64,000 nt of DNA, taken from the NCBI GenBank assembly GCA_963720805.1, contig CAVRGT010000012.1, positions 62,001 through 126,000 of the forward strand, written 5' to 3'. The translations under genes were made by a program, and so were the position numbers. The notes beneath the pieces were generated by a model. That model had not been told where the DNA came from and searched no databases. It saw only the letters and a list, made by a program, of their open reading frames with translations. This DNA is from VRUE01 sp963720805. Lineage in GTDB: Bacteria; Actinomycetota; Thermoleophilia; Solirubrobacterales; 70-9. Positions 27,578-36,493 of this stretch are shown here, piece after piece. Numbering within the stretch: position 1 is the first letter of the stretch; the number at the start of each line of letters is the position of its first letter.

Positions 27578-27759
27578 AAAGCCACCTCCAAACCCTCAAG
27601 ACTCCGCATGCACGCTGAAGATTCGCGGCCATAGCCACCAGGACGAAGAGGGCCAACCAAGACTGTCATGCGCTCCCTCCCGTGGGTTTGGGCTATTAAG
27701 GTCGTCTCATGGCTCAAACCAGCGACAAGCGCTTGCGCAGCAAATGTCTCAGTCCGGCG

Positions 27760-28080
27760 TCAGGTGGCAGTGTCGGGAAAAGCCCTCTTTAGGCGTTCTG
27801 AGGCGAGACGAACAACTTCGAGGGACTCATCGCTCGATGCAGCCGCACCAATGGCCTCCGTTTCGATGCAGCGCAATAGCTCCAACGGCTCGATGTCCTC
27901 CCCCGTCGCCCACCGAGTCAGGAGCTCCGGTGGCACGGCGTCCTCGGGCAGACCGTAGGCGAAACGCTGAAACTCCGCGAGAGAGAGGATCCGCTCGCGC
28001 CTCACGTAAAGAAATTGCTCCTCCAAGGGCTTGGCCATAGGCAGATCGTAGCCTGAAACGAAGCCGTGATAAGCCGCCAT
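27760..28080 (-). CDS. Small hypothetical protein
   Basis: A 106-residue acidic-helical frame with plausible composition (FLYVRRERILSLAEFQRFAY then GLPEDAVPPELLTRWATGED). I do not recognise it. Start may be the later ATG opening MAKPLEEQF. It is divergent from murL with 25 bp between starts, so a shared promoter region would be very tight. The 180 bp before it, back to the recombinase remnant, hold nothing I recognise. Confidence 0.45.
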   Translation of the reverse strand: MAAYHGFVSGYDLPMAKPLEEQFLYVRRERILSLAEFQRFAYGLPEDAVPPELLTRWATGEDIEPLELLRCIETEAIGAAASSDESLEVVRLASERLKRAFPDTAT

Positions 28081-28105
28081 CTCATGGCCCGTCTAACCTT
28101 AAGTC

Positions 28106-29467
28106 GTGGCCATTCGAGTCCATCCGAGCACCTTCGATCCCACCCGGTTCGAGGCATTTCGGTTCCTGAGCAGAAGCATCGATGAGGACGGCACGATCTC
28201 GCTGCACTATGCCCTCGACGAGGAGATCGAGTTCGTCGAGCGGTTCGAGCTGCCCCGGGGCACGATCGTCTCCGATGACGACAGGGAGCGGGTTGACGGA
28301 ATCCTCACGCTCCTGCACCTTCTGGCAGGAGTCAGCTACTACAAGACCGCGGTCCCACCCTCGATCGAAAGCGAGCCGCTGTCGCCCGCGGTCGCCAAGT
28401 TGCTCGAAGCCATCTACTCGGAGGGCCTGGGCGAGTTCGCCTTCACCAATGAGCTGAGCGCTCTGCCGACGCCGGCGTTCCCGGCTCATCAGGCCGAGTC
28501 CGAAGCCGCGACCTCGCGGCCGGGCGACCTCGAGCGGGTCTTGGTTCCGATCGGCGGTGGCAAGGACTCGGCGGTCGCGCTCGAGGTGGTCCGGAAGGCC
28601 GGGCTGGACCTCTCCCTCTTCTCGGTCGGGGATGCCGCGCCGATCACCCGTACCGCCGCGGTCGCCGAGCTTCCGCACTTGGTCGTACGCCGCAAGCTCG
28701 ATCCGACGCTCGGAGAGCTGAACCGAGCCGGAGCGCTGAACGGCCATGTCCCGATCACCGCGATCGTCTCCTGCGTCGCGATCCTCACCGCCGCTCTGCA
28801 CGGGTTCGACGCCGTGGCGATGGCCAACGAGCGTTCGGCGTCGAAGGGCAACGTGAGTTGGGGCGGGATCGACGTCAACCACCAATTCAGCAAGAGCATC
28901 CGCGTCGAAGGGATGATGCGCTCGACGTTGGCGGAGCTGGGCGTGGGTGTCGACTACTTCTCAGTCCTCCGTCCCGCCTCGGAGCTCGGGATTGCCAAGG
29001 CGTTCACCCAGCTGACCGCCTACCACCAAGCGTTCTCCAGCTGCAACACCAACTTCCGCCTCGATGGCTCCGTGCCGTCGGCCCGCTGGTGCTGCGACTG
29101 CCCCAAGTGCCGCTTTGTCTTCCTCGTCATGGCTCCCTTTTGCGAGCCCGAGCAGATGCGGGAGATCTTCGGCTCGGACATGCTCGAAGACGAATCGCAG
29201 CTCGAGGGCTTCGCGCTGCTCACCGCAACCGGTGGCTTCAAGCCGTTCGAGTGCGTCGGCGAGGAGGAGGAGAGCAAGGCGGCGATCGGGATGCTGGCCG
29301 CCGACCCACGGTGGCGTGACCACCGGATCGTGCGACGACTCTCCGAGCAGGTGCTGAACGGGTCCGCCGCCGAGGAAGCCTTTGCGGTCAGGGCCTTGGA
29401 ACTCTCCGATGAGCACAGCGTCCCGCCAGAGCTGATGGCCTCACTCCGTGCGCTTCTCGGATCTTGA
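28106..29467 (+). CDS. murL: UDP-MurNAc-L-Ala-L-Glu epimerase (MurL)
   Basis: GTG 28106 starts a 453-residue protein. It shows a PP-loop-like ATP site (VLVPIGGGKDSAVALEVVRK), the ERSASKGNVSWGGIDVNHQF segment and a Cys-rich SARWCCDCPKCRFVFLVMAP region, all features of MurL. MurL uses ATP to epimerise the terminal L-Glu of UDP-MurNAc-L-Ala-L-Glu to D-Glu, replacing glutamate racemase MurI. It overlaps the next gene (MurD2) by 20 bp, the known pairing. Complete and undamaged. Confidence 0.93.
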   Translation: MAIRVHPSTFDPTRFEAFRFLSRSIDEDGTISLHYALDEEIEFVERFELPRGTIVSDDDRERVDGILTLLHLLAGVSYYKTAVPPSIESEPLSPAVAKLLEAIYSEGLGEFAFTNELSALPTPAFPAHQAESEAATSRPGDLERVLVPIGGGKDSAVALEVVRKAGLDLSLFSVGDAAPITRTAAVAELPHLVVRRKLDPTLGELNRAGALNGHVPITAIVSCVAILTAALHGFDAVAMANERSASKGNVSWGGIDVNHQFSKSIRVEGMMRSTLAELGVGVDYFSVLRPASELGIAKAFTQLTAYHQAFSSCNTNFRLDGSVPSARWCCDCPKCRFVFLVMAPFCEPEQMREIFGSDMLEDESQLEGFALLTATGGFKPFECVGEEEESKAAIGMLAADPRWRDHRIVRRLSEQVLNGSAAEEAFAVRALELSDEHSVPPELMASLRALLGS

Positions 29468-30776
29468 AGGCTCCTCGGTCGGCGTCTGGGGCGCCGGTCG
29501 GGAGATCCGCTCATTTGCCTCGCAGCTAGATCGCCGGTTGCCGGCGGCCCAAATCACGGTCATCGCCTTCGACTCCCAGCCCGCGAACGACGAAGTCGAG
29601 GCGATCGCCGAAGACGCTTACGTCGCCGTCGGCGACGATGTGGTCGAGAGACTCGGCGAATGCGATGTGATCGTCCGCTCCCCCGGGGTCTCGATCCATC
29701 GCCCGGAGATGGAGAAGCTCCGCGATCTCGGCATCCCGATCGCCACCGCGACCGGGCTCTGGCTGGCCGAGCGAGGTGGTCGCGGGGTCATCGGCATCAC
29801 CGGGACCAAGGGGAAGAGCACCACCGCGGCTCTCGCCCACCACCTGGCTCAGACCAGCGGCCAGGCCACTGCCCTCGCCGGGAACATCGGCGTCCCGGCG
29901 CTCGACCTGCTCGACCGCGAACCCGCAGATTTGGTCTTCCTCGAGCTCTCGAGCTACCAGATCGCCGACCTCGCGACCGGACCGGAAGTGGCGGTGATAA
30001 CGAACCTCTACCGCGAGCATCTCAACTGGCACCTGACCGAGCAGGCCTACCAAGAGGAGAAGCTGAGGCTGTTCAGCCTGCCGGGGGTCGGCGCCGCCGT
30101 CGTCAACGCTCGCCAGTCGGAGCTGGTCGAGGCCGCATCGGGCATAGAGCGGGTCGTGCTCTATGGCGAGCCGTCCGGCTGGGACTGCGACCAGTGCGGC
30201 ATCCTGCGCGCGGGCGAGCTCGTGGCCGAGGCCGCCGATCTACCGCTGCGGGGCCGCCACAACGCGCTCAATCTCTGCGCCGCCCTCGCCGCCCTCGAGG
30301 TGGCCGGGGTCGAGCCGCCCCTGCCGGCGAGCTTGGCCGGCTTCGCCTCACTGCCTCACCGCCTGCAGTCCTGCGGCGAGCACGGCGGTGTGCTCTGGGT
30401 CGACGACAGCATCTCGACCACGCCGGAGTCGACGCTGGCGGCGCTGGAGGCGTTCGCCGACCGCGACGTGGTCCTGCTCGGCGGCGGGCAAGACCGGGGA
30501 CAGGACTACCGCGAGCTCGGTGCCGAGCTGGCGCGACGTGGGGCGGCGATCATCGGCATGCCCACCACCGGCGAGCGGGCGGTCGTTGCCGCCAGGGAGG
30601 CAGGCGTCACGGCCGAGCGCGCCATCGTCGCCGAAGACCTGGTCGACGCCGTGGGGGTCGCGCGCTCCATCGCCCAACATGGCAGTGTCGTCCTCCTATC
30701 GCCAGCCGCACCGAGCTACGACCGCTTCGTCAACTTCGAAGAACGCGGCGAGCGGTTCCAAGCCCTGGTCAGCTGA
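29448..30776 (+). CDS. murD2: UDP-MurNAc-L-Ala--L-glutamate ligase (MurD2)
   Basis: The 442-residue protein has Mur-ligase architecture: N-terminal Rossmann (VGVWGAGREIRSFAS), ATP site GVIGITGTKGKSTTAALAHH, central EL.SYQ (LELSSYQIADL), NLYREHLNWH with the carbamylated-Lys region, and a C-terminal ligase domain (LLGGGQDRGQDYRELG). Pairing with MurL and the HLNWH variant point to MurD2, which adds L-Glu rather than D-Glu. Together with MurL it makes the normal D-Glu peptide by another order. Confidence 0.92.
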   Translation: MRFSDLEGSSVGVWGAGREIRSFASQLDRRLPAAQITVIAFDSQPANDEVEAIAEDAYVAVGDDVVERLGECDVIVRSPGVSIHRPEMEKLRDLGIPIATATGLWLAERGGRGVIGITGTKGKSTTAALAHHLAQTSGQATALAGNIGVPALDLLDREPADLVFLELSSYQIADLATGPEVAVITNLYREHLNWHLTEQAYQEEKLRLFSLPGVGAAVVNARQSELVEAASGIERVVLYGEPSGWDCDQCGILRAGELVAEAADLPLRGRHNALNLCAALAALEVAGVEPPLPASLAGFASLPHRLQSCGEHGGVLWVDDSISTTPESTLAALEAFADRDVVLLGGGQDRGQDYRELGAELARRGAAIIGMPTTGERAVVAAREAGVTAERAIVAEDLVDAVGVARSIAQHGSVVLLSPAAPSYDRFVNFEERGERFQALVS

Positions 30777-30785
30777 ACAGTCGAA

Positions 30786-31751
30786 TCAGGCGATCGCGGC
30801 CAACAGCCTGTCGAAGGCCATGATCGTCGAGCGCACCTCCTGCAGGTATGCGTCGGCGCTGAAGAACTGCTCGAGTCGGGGGTCGAGGTCGCCGGGCTGC
30901 ACCCCCATCGTCTCCACCTCCACCCCGAAGGGAAGTCCCAAGATCCGCAGCGCGTCGGCGTGCTGATACGGGACGTAGATGTCGGAGGTGACGAGCAACA
31001 GCCGCTGCCCCTGCCTCAGGCCGGCCAGCTCGGTCGCGAACCACTCGTAGGAATCACCGGTGTTCGTCCGACGCACCTCTGGTTCGCCGGATGGAGCGGC
31101 GACGACGAAGACGGGCAGGCCGGCCCCGGTCGTGTACTCGTGCACCCGCCAGGAGCCGTACGCCGACTCGGCGCTCATCCCGCGCTCGTCGTCGGGGGCA
31201 CCGAGTCCGAACGCAAGGCGCACACCGACATCCATCGCATCGAACTCGTCGTCGACGGCCTGCGACCCCGCCTGCTCGGGGGCCACCTGCTCGACCATGC
31301 CGACCTCGTCGCCGCGGAGCTCGCGGAAGCCCCCCAGGGCGGTCACCGCGTCGGCCTCGACGCCACCGTCGTTCAGCACCCGGGCCGCGGCCAGCGGCCT
31401 CGCCAGGCAGGCCCGCGCAAGTCCGCCGAGGATCAGCACGTGCTCGTAGTGCCCCTGGGGCCGTACCCCTCCCCGGATCAATCCCAGGTCGGCGGCGGCG
31501 TCTTTGATCGCCCTGTCGGTGGCCGGGTCGAGCGCGCGGGCCTCGAACAGATTCCGCTCCTTGCCGCCGCGGAAATCCCAGGCCGCCGAGAACTCCCGCA
31601 GCCAGCCCAGCAGCTCGGCCGGCGCGAGGTCGGCGGGGACCTCTCCACCGGAGAGGCGAACCAGATCAGCGAGCGCCCTCGAGCGCGCCCACTCCTCGAT
31701 CACGCCTGCCGCGTTGTCGGCGTCGGGGAGCGAGGCCAGCATCGAGCTCAA
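30786..31751 (-). CDS. Uncharacterised protein, possibly DUF218/ElyC-like fold
   Basis: A 321-residue soluble protein that I cannot assign firmly. The strand-turn segments EHVLILGGLARACLARPLAA and RLLLVTSDIYVPYQHADALR (then ILGLPFGVEVETMGV) recall the DUF218 (YdcF/ElyC/SanA) nucleotide-binding-like fold, but the usual N-terminal membrane helix is absent. It starts 2 nt from the stop of the STAND gene, so it is read as the last gene of that operon, and it converges on murD2. Confidence 0.55.
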   Translation of the reverse strand: MSSMLASLPDADNAAGVIEEWARSRALADLVRLSGGEVPADLAPAELLGWLREFSAAWDFRGGKERNLFEARALDPATDRAIKDAAADLGLIRGGVRPQGHYEHVLILGGLARACLARPLAAARVLNDGGVEADAVTALGGFRELRGDEVGMVEQVAPEQAGSQAVDDEFDAMDVGVRLAFGLGAPDDERGMSAESAYGSWRVHEYTTGAGLPVFVVAAPSGEPEVRRTNTGDSYEWFATELAGLRQGQRLLLVTSDIYVPYQHADALRILGLPFGVEVETMGVQPGDLDPRLEQFFSADAYLQEVRSTIMAFDRLLAAIA

Positions 31752-31753
31752 GC

Positions 31754-34423
31754 CTATTGCGCCTTCAGCTCCTCCATCGCCTCCTCGAAAGTCTTCAGCG
31801 GCCTGGCTTCAGGGTCCCCGGGCGAAGAGATGCGCGCAAGCGCGACCTTGGCGAGAAAGGAGTTGCTCTTCAGCGCTTCGGCAGCGTCCACCAAACCGTC
31901 GACCGACTCTCGTTGCTTCAGCCCCGCATACGTGTAGTCGGTGGCTTCCCGCAGCCAGGTGCTCCGCTGTTTCGGCGTGGCTGGGATCAAGGCCGCGCGG
32001 TAATAGGCGACGTAGCCGAGGCCGGCCTGGCAGGCGGCGATGTGGGGATGAACGTCGACCGGATAGATGGCCTGCCGCCGGGTCAAGACATCCCGATAGA
32101 CCTTCGCCGACCTGTCGAGGTGGGCGGCCGCCTGCTCGGGCTCCTCCTGGGCCAGATCGAGCCAGGTCCCGGCGAGGTTGAAGCGACTGCGCGCCTTGTC
32201 GTCCGGGCTGACTTTCCGATCTCCCCGGCGCCCTCTGTCCGCTTCTTCGAGAATCCGCAACGCACGGTGGAGGACGTCGGCCCGCGTCTCTCGTTCGGGG
32301 TACTTCGAGAGGGCGCGCGTCAACAGACCCACCATCGCCAACGCACGGAAAGCGCGAGCCTTCTCTTTCTCCGCGAGGAAAAGCTCGCGCGCCGACTGTG
32401 CCCAGACCAGCGCTTCCCGCAAGAGGTCGGGCTCCTTCTTGTGGTGTTGATTGACCGGCCGCGCGCGCCCCACCAGGCACTCGGCGATCTCGATCGGGTG
32501 ACCGTCCAAGTGTCGCTGTGCCCGTTTGAAGGTTTCGCCCGACTCCTCCGTCCTGCCGAGGCCCTCGAGCAAAGTGGCGACCCCATGCTCGGCGAAGCCG
32601 AGCCGCTCATCGACCGCCTCGGTCTCGCCATCGATCCGAGTCAGCTGCTCGTCCAGCGCGTAGACCGTGTCGAAGTCCCCATAGAGGTCGAGAACCCGCC
32701 GCGCATCCCTGTTGGCTCCGAGGGCGAGGACCACCTCGTCGTGGAGCTCGGGCCGAGAGCGCTCGAGGAAGCGGCGGATCGCGGCGCCAAACAGCCGGTG
32801 CATCCGGATGCTCTCGCTCTCCGGATCGCGGACGAGCAAACCGCGCCTTTCGAGCGGCTCGAGGGCCGCCTTGGAGCCGTTCCCGGCGAGCTTGGTCAGC
32901 AGGGAGATCGGCTGGTTATCGGGCGGCAGGTAGGACGCATAGGCACAGATCCGCAGCCACGGCTCGCCGAAATCATCGCTCTGTCGCAGGCTCTCCCAGA
33001 AGGCGATCGGCCCGCGCAGCTCATCCCGCCCCTTGGAACGCGCTGCGGCGGGAGCCCGGCGGGCAATCTCGTCCGGAGTCAGGCCGGTCGCCTCGATCAG
33101 CGCCCGGAACGCCTCCAGCATCAAGCGGCGCCCGCCGATCAGCTTCTTCAGGTCAGGGCCGAGCTCGGCCAGGTCCCCCGACTTCAGGTCACGGAGCGGC
33201 GACCAGTGGAACCCCGGCATGTCCTTCCAGTCTTCGTTGGTGGTCGTCACCACCACGCGGCGCCCTTTTTTCGGATCGGCAGGGGGCAGCAGTTTGCGTA
33301 GTTTGCCGGGATCGCCGTCGGCGTTGTCCAGCACGACCAGCCACCCGCCCTCGGCTTCGCGGAGACGACCGAGCGCAGCGAACGCACGTCCTTCGCGGTC
33401 AGGCGCATCGAGGCCCTCGACGACCTCCCCGGTTTCGTTGGCCCGGGCGGAGGCAAGGCTCTTGATCAGCGCCTGCGGCTGCGAGGCATCGAGAAACCAG
33501 GCCGCCCCAGCCTCCTGCTTTTCGACCAGGTGACGGGCGATCATGCTCTTCCCCTGGCCGGGCCGACCGTAGATGACCACCGGCTTGGTCGAGCTTTCCA
33601 GCTTCTTTATCAATGGCTCGTCGGATTTGTAGGCGCGGAAGCCGACACCGCCGTTGGGCAGGTAGCGACGGATCGCACGGGCGCTGGGGCGCGGCAGCGG
33701 TAGAACCTTGCCGGTGGTCTGCAGCATCGGGACATCGACGAGACGGACGCGGTCAGAGAGCTCCCAGGGGTCCCCTCCGTTCGGGCCAAGATCGGTCGGG
33801 TCGAACCTCCTCGCCGTGGCAAAGCCCTTACCGCCTCTCGTCGCTTCGGTCGCGTCGACGGAAATGACGAGGCCCGCCTTCACCGCCTCGTTCAGAGCCG
33901 CCACCGTCCCTTCCAGGACCCCTTCCTCGCCACCCACCTCGAAGCCACGCAGATCGAATGGCTCATCGATTTTGTCGTGGTCACGCCCTGGGGTGAGGAC
34001 CACGAACGCGTGGCCGGGAATTTCCGCCAGCAGGACGTTCACCCAAGAGGCCATGCACATCGTCGCGTAGGTGGTCGCGAAGTCGAGGCAGGTCCCCAGC
34101 TTGCTGTCCACCATCTCCTTGGGCCCTCGGACCTGCTGGGTGGCCTCGGCGACGAGCCGTTTCTCCCATGCGTATCTCACCCGCTTCGCCCGCAGCAACT
34201 CGTACAGCTCTTCGGCGCGGGCTTCGCGGGACTCGATCCCATCCCCGCCCTCGTCGCCCATCCCGACTTCGAGGTCGAGTTCGGCGATCGCGTCTGGCAC
34301 GGCGACGTATTCCGCCAGCCGCGCGCGTCCCAGCTCCGCGTTCCAGGCCGGCCAGACGACGGATCCGCGTTTGGGCGCCGCCCCCTCGCCGTCGCCATTC
34401 GCCGACTTCCGCTGCGACGCCAT
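31754..34423 (-). CDS. Transglutaminase-like / STAND NTPase / TPR protein
   Basis: An 889-residue three-part protein. Residues about 70-200 carry a papain/transglutaminase-like triad: Cys112 in KLGTCLDFATTYA, His138 in IPGHAFVVL, Asp190 in VISVDATE. A STAND-type ATPase follows, with Walker A GRPGQGKSM (286-294), Walker B WLVVLDNAD (361-369) and a winged-helix region near 500-570 (RRGLLVRDPESESIRMHRLF). The last 280 residues form TPR-like helices. STAND proteins oligomerise on sensing a trigger, here probably through the TPRs, and switch on an attached effector. The start overlaps the CHAT stop (TGATG). No membrane segment is seen. Confidence 0.85.
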   Translation of the reverse strand: MASQRKSANGDGEGAAPKRGSVVWPAWNAELGRARLAEYVAVPDAIAELDLEVGMGDEGGDGIESREARAEELYELLRAKRVRYAWEKRLVAEATQQVRGPKEMVDSKLGTCLDFATTYATMCMASWVNVLLAEIPGHAFVVLTPGRDHDKIDEPFDLRGFEVGGEEGVLEGTVAALNEAVKAGLVISVDATEATRGGKGFATARRFDPTDLGPNGGDPWELSDRVRLVDVPMLQTTGKVLPLPRPSARAIRRYLPNGGVGFRAYKSDEPLIKKLESSTKPVVIYGRPGQGKSMIARHLVEKQEAGAAWFLDASQPQALIKSLASARANETGEVVEGLDAPDREGRAFAALGRLREAEGGWLVVLDNADGDPGKLRKLLPPADPKKGRRVVVTTTNEDWKDMPGFHWSPLRDLKSGDLAELGPDLKKLIGGRRLMLEAFRALIEATGLTPDEIARRAPAAARSKGRDELRGPIAFWESLRQSDDFGEPWLRICAYASYLPPDNQPISLLTKLAGNGSKAALEPLERRGLLVRDPESESIRMHRLFGAAIRRFLERSRPELHDEVVLALGANRDARRVLDLYGDFDTVYALDEQLTRIDGETEAVDERLGFAEHGVATLLEGLGRTEESGETFKRAQRHLDGHPIEIAECLVGRARPVNQHHKKEPDLLREALVWAQSARELFLAEKEKARAFRALAMVGLLTRALSKYPERETRADVLHRALRILEEADRGRRGDRKVSPDDKARSRFNLAGTWLDLAQEEPEQAAAHLDRSAKVYRDVLTRRQAIYPVDVHPHIAACQAGLGYVAYYRAALIPATPKQRSTWLREATDYTYAGLKQRESVDGLVDAAEALKSNSFLAKVALARISSPGDPEARPLKTFEEAMEELKAQ

Positions 34424-36489
34424 CAGCCGGCCTCCTCGACCAGCTCGAGCCGCGCCTGCGGGTCGCCAAAGAAGCAGTAGGCGGCGTAGGTGTCGGCGTC
34501 CTTTTCGTCGTAGCCGCGCCGGCGGATCGTCTGCAAGATCTCGGCAAGCGGCTTCGCGTCCGGCCTCAGCGCCTCTTCGTAGAGCTCCACCGCGATCTTC
34601 CCTGCGAGCTTGTCGTCGACCGACCAGAGCGGCGCGATGATCGCGTTCGCTCCGATGATCCCGAACGATTTCGGGAAGCCCGCCCCACCCGCCAGCGAAG
34701 GAACCATCTGGCCGGTGCTGCAGGAGTTGAGGAAGACCAGTGGGTGCGTAGCCTGACAGAGCGCTTCGAAGCCATCGAGCGTCTCGATCTCGCCCGCGTA
34801 CAAGAGTTCGTCGGCGTCGAGGGCGATCGCGTCGTCGTCTTCTCTCCCCGCCGCTCCGTGGCAGACGAAGTGCAGCAACGACGCCTGGTCTTTGCCGAAG
34901 CGCTCATTGAGGTCATCGATCGTCGCCGGCTCGATCCGCTCCCCGCGCAGCTTCGACTCGATCAGGTTCAACTCTCCCTCAGAGTCGAGCTTCCGAGATC
35001 CGGAGTAGGTCGGCGCGATGACGAAGGAGCGATCCACCCGAAGATGCGGCGACGGGGGATTGGGTTCGCCGCGCGTCCAGCGGCCGACCGCGAACTCAAC
35101 CCCGAGCGGGCCGAGTTTCTGCAGTTTGTTGTCCCGACCGGTGCGCCGCGGAATCATCAGCTCCCAAGGCAGGATCGGCTCGACCGACTGGACGTAGATC
35201 GTCGTCGGCGGCGCCTTCTCGTCGATCATCTTCCAGAGCGCATCCTTGACCATCTGCGGCGCCGCTTCCCACGCGACGAGGCCGATTTTGGCGAGCGCAC
35301 GGAAACGTGCCGCGGAGGTGCGGCTTTCGTCGGTCAGCGCTTTGAGCAGCGTTTTCCTGAAGTCGGCCGCGTCCGGCGGCAAGGCGTAGTCCTCTGAGGT
35401 GGTCGGCTGCTCGTATCCCTTCAGGGCTGGAGCCTGGACCGCACACTTGTAGTTGGTGCCGCCGGCGGGCGCCGTGATGAAGATCGAGAGCGACGGTTGC
35501 TCAGCGCCGATGTAGAGCGGCATGGTCACCGGGGCTTCGGTGTCGGTGTCGGTACGGGGCGCCCTGTCGTCGTCCACCGCCATGTCCCAGTGGCGGGCGA
35601 CCTGGCCGCAGGCGCGCCCCCGCAGGGTGAAGAGCGCGCTGATCGTCGCCGGACCCGGCTCGACGGGGGATGTGACGCGCAGCTTGAAGTCGAGCTTGGC
35701 CGACTCCTCCTCGTCGCGGGCAATCGTCAGGGTGCGGAACTCGCTGCCCTCGACGAGCTCGAACGGGCCGACCAGCTGCAGCAGGACACCGACCTCGACC
35801 GAGTCCACGCTGGGAGGCAGATCCAGCTCGATCCCTTCTCCCGACTCACCCGCGCGCAACTCCTTCGTGTCGACGTACACGCTGACGGTCAGCTCGGTGC
35901 CCGGCTTTTTGGCGATCTCCTCCGGTGCGTCCAGGTGTGGCGTCCTGTGGATCGTTTCGGTGCCGGGGCCGTTCGGCCCGGCGCTATCCGGTGGTGAGGC
36001 GCCTTCGCCGGCTCCGCCCCCTGCACCTTCGACCTCCGGGGGCGCCGCCATCGCGGGCGCCGCGCCGGGACCCGGTTCGGGCGCAGCAAGGTCCACTTCA
36101 GGGGCCTCAGATCGGCGCCGCCGAGGGGCTGAGCGGCCGCGCAGCGGTGGCGAGCCCAACACAACCCGCCTCTTTTTTGCCGCCGGGTCGGGAAGCCACG
36201 CGGCGGAGACCCGCCCCCTCACATCGACGACGACAGCGGGCCGGGTCGGTTTCGTCCCGACCGTGACGGTCGCCACCTTGCGGCGGCTGCCAAGCACGCG
36301 CCCAGCCTCGAAGGAGGCCGGCAACTCGCGCCGCAGCCGGGCGAGCTCACCGCTGCCCAGGAGGTACCAGTCCCCTTTGTACTCGTAGGCGACCGCGTCA
36401 TACCCGTCGCCGAGTTTGAAGATCTTCTCGAGGGGCTCCCCGCTCTCGAGCACGAACAGCTGGCTGCCGTCGACTCGACGCACGCTCAC
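34423..36489 (-). CDS. CHAT-domain (caspase-like) protease
   Basis: The 688-residue protein ends in a CHAT domain: catalytic His544 in LLHFVCHGAAG and Cys590 in LVFLNSCSTGQM, followed by GANAIIAPLWSVDDKLAGK and the closing AAYCFFGDPQARL. The front is a small beta domain (MSVRRVDGSQLFVLESGEPL...), a Pro/Gly-rich linker (about 130-215) and a beta-sandwich region (225-330). CHAT proteases are cysteine peptidases of bacterial conflict systems, activated by partner sensors. It lies directly before the STAND gene and 4 nt after the metallophosphoesterase stop, so all three are one operon. Confidence 0.92.
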   Translation of the reverse strand: MSVRRVDGSQLFVLESGEPLEKIFKLGDGYDAVAYEYKGDWYLLGSGELARLRRELPASFEAGRVLGSRRKVATVTVGTKPTRPAVVVDVRGRVSAAWLPDPAAKKRRVVLGSPPLRGRSAPRRRRSEAPEVDLAAPEPGPGAAPAMAAPPEVEGAGGGAGEGASPPDSAGPNGPGTETIHRTPHLDAPEEIAKKPGTELTVSVYVDTKELRAGESGEGIELDLPPSVDSVEVGVLLQLVGPFELVEGSEFRTLTIARDEEESAKLDFKLRVTSPVEPGPATISALFTLRGRACGQVARHWDMAVDDDRAPRTDTDTEAPVTMPLYIGAEQPSLSIFITAPAGGTNYKCAVQAPALKGYEQPTTSEDYALPPDAADFRKTLLKALTDESRTSAARFRALAKIGLVAWEAAPQMVKDALWKMIDEKAPPTTIYVQSVEPILPWELMIPRRTGRDNKLQKLGPLGVEFAVGRWTRGEPNPPSPHLRVDRSFVIAPTYSGSRKLDSEGELNLIESKLRGERIEPATIDDLNERFGKDQASLLHFVCHGAAGREDDDAIALDADELLYAGEIETLDGFEALCQATHPLVFLNSCSTGQMVPSLAGGAGFPKSFGIIGANAIIAPLWSVDDKLAGKIAVELYEEALRPDAKPLAEILQTIRRRGYDEKDADTYAAYCFFGDPQARLELVEEAG

Positions 36490-36493
36490 CCCC

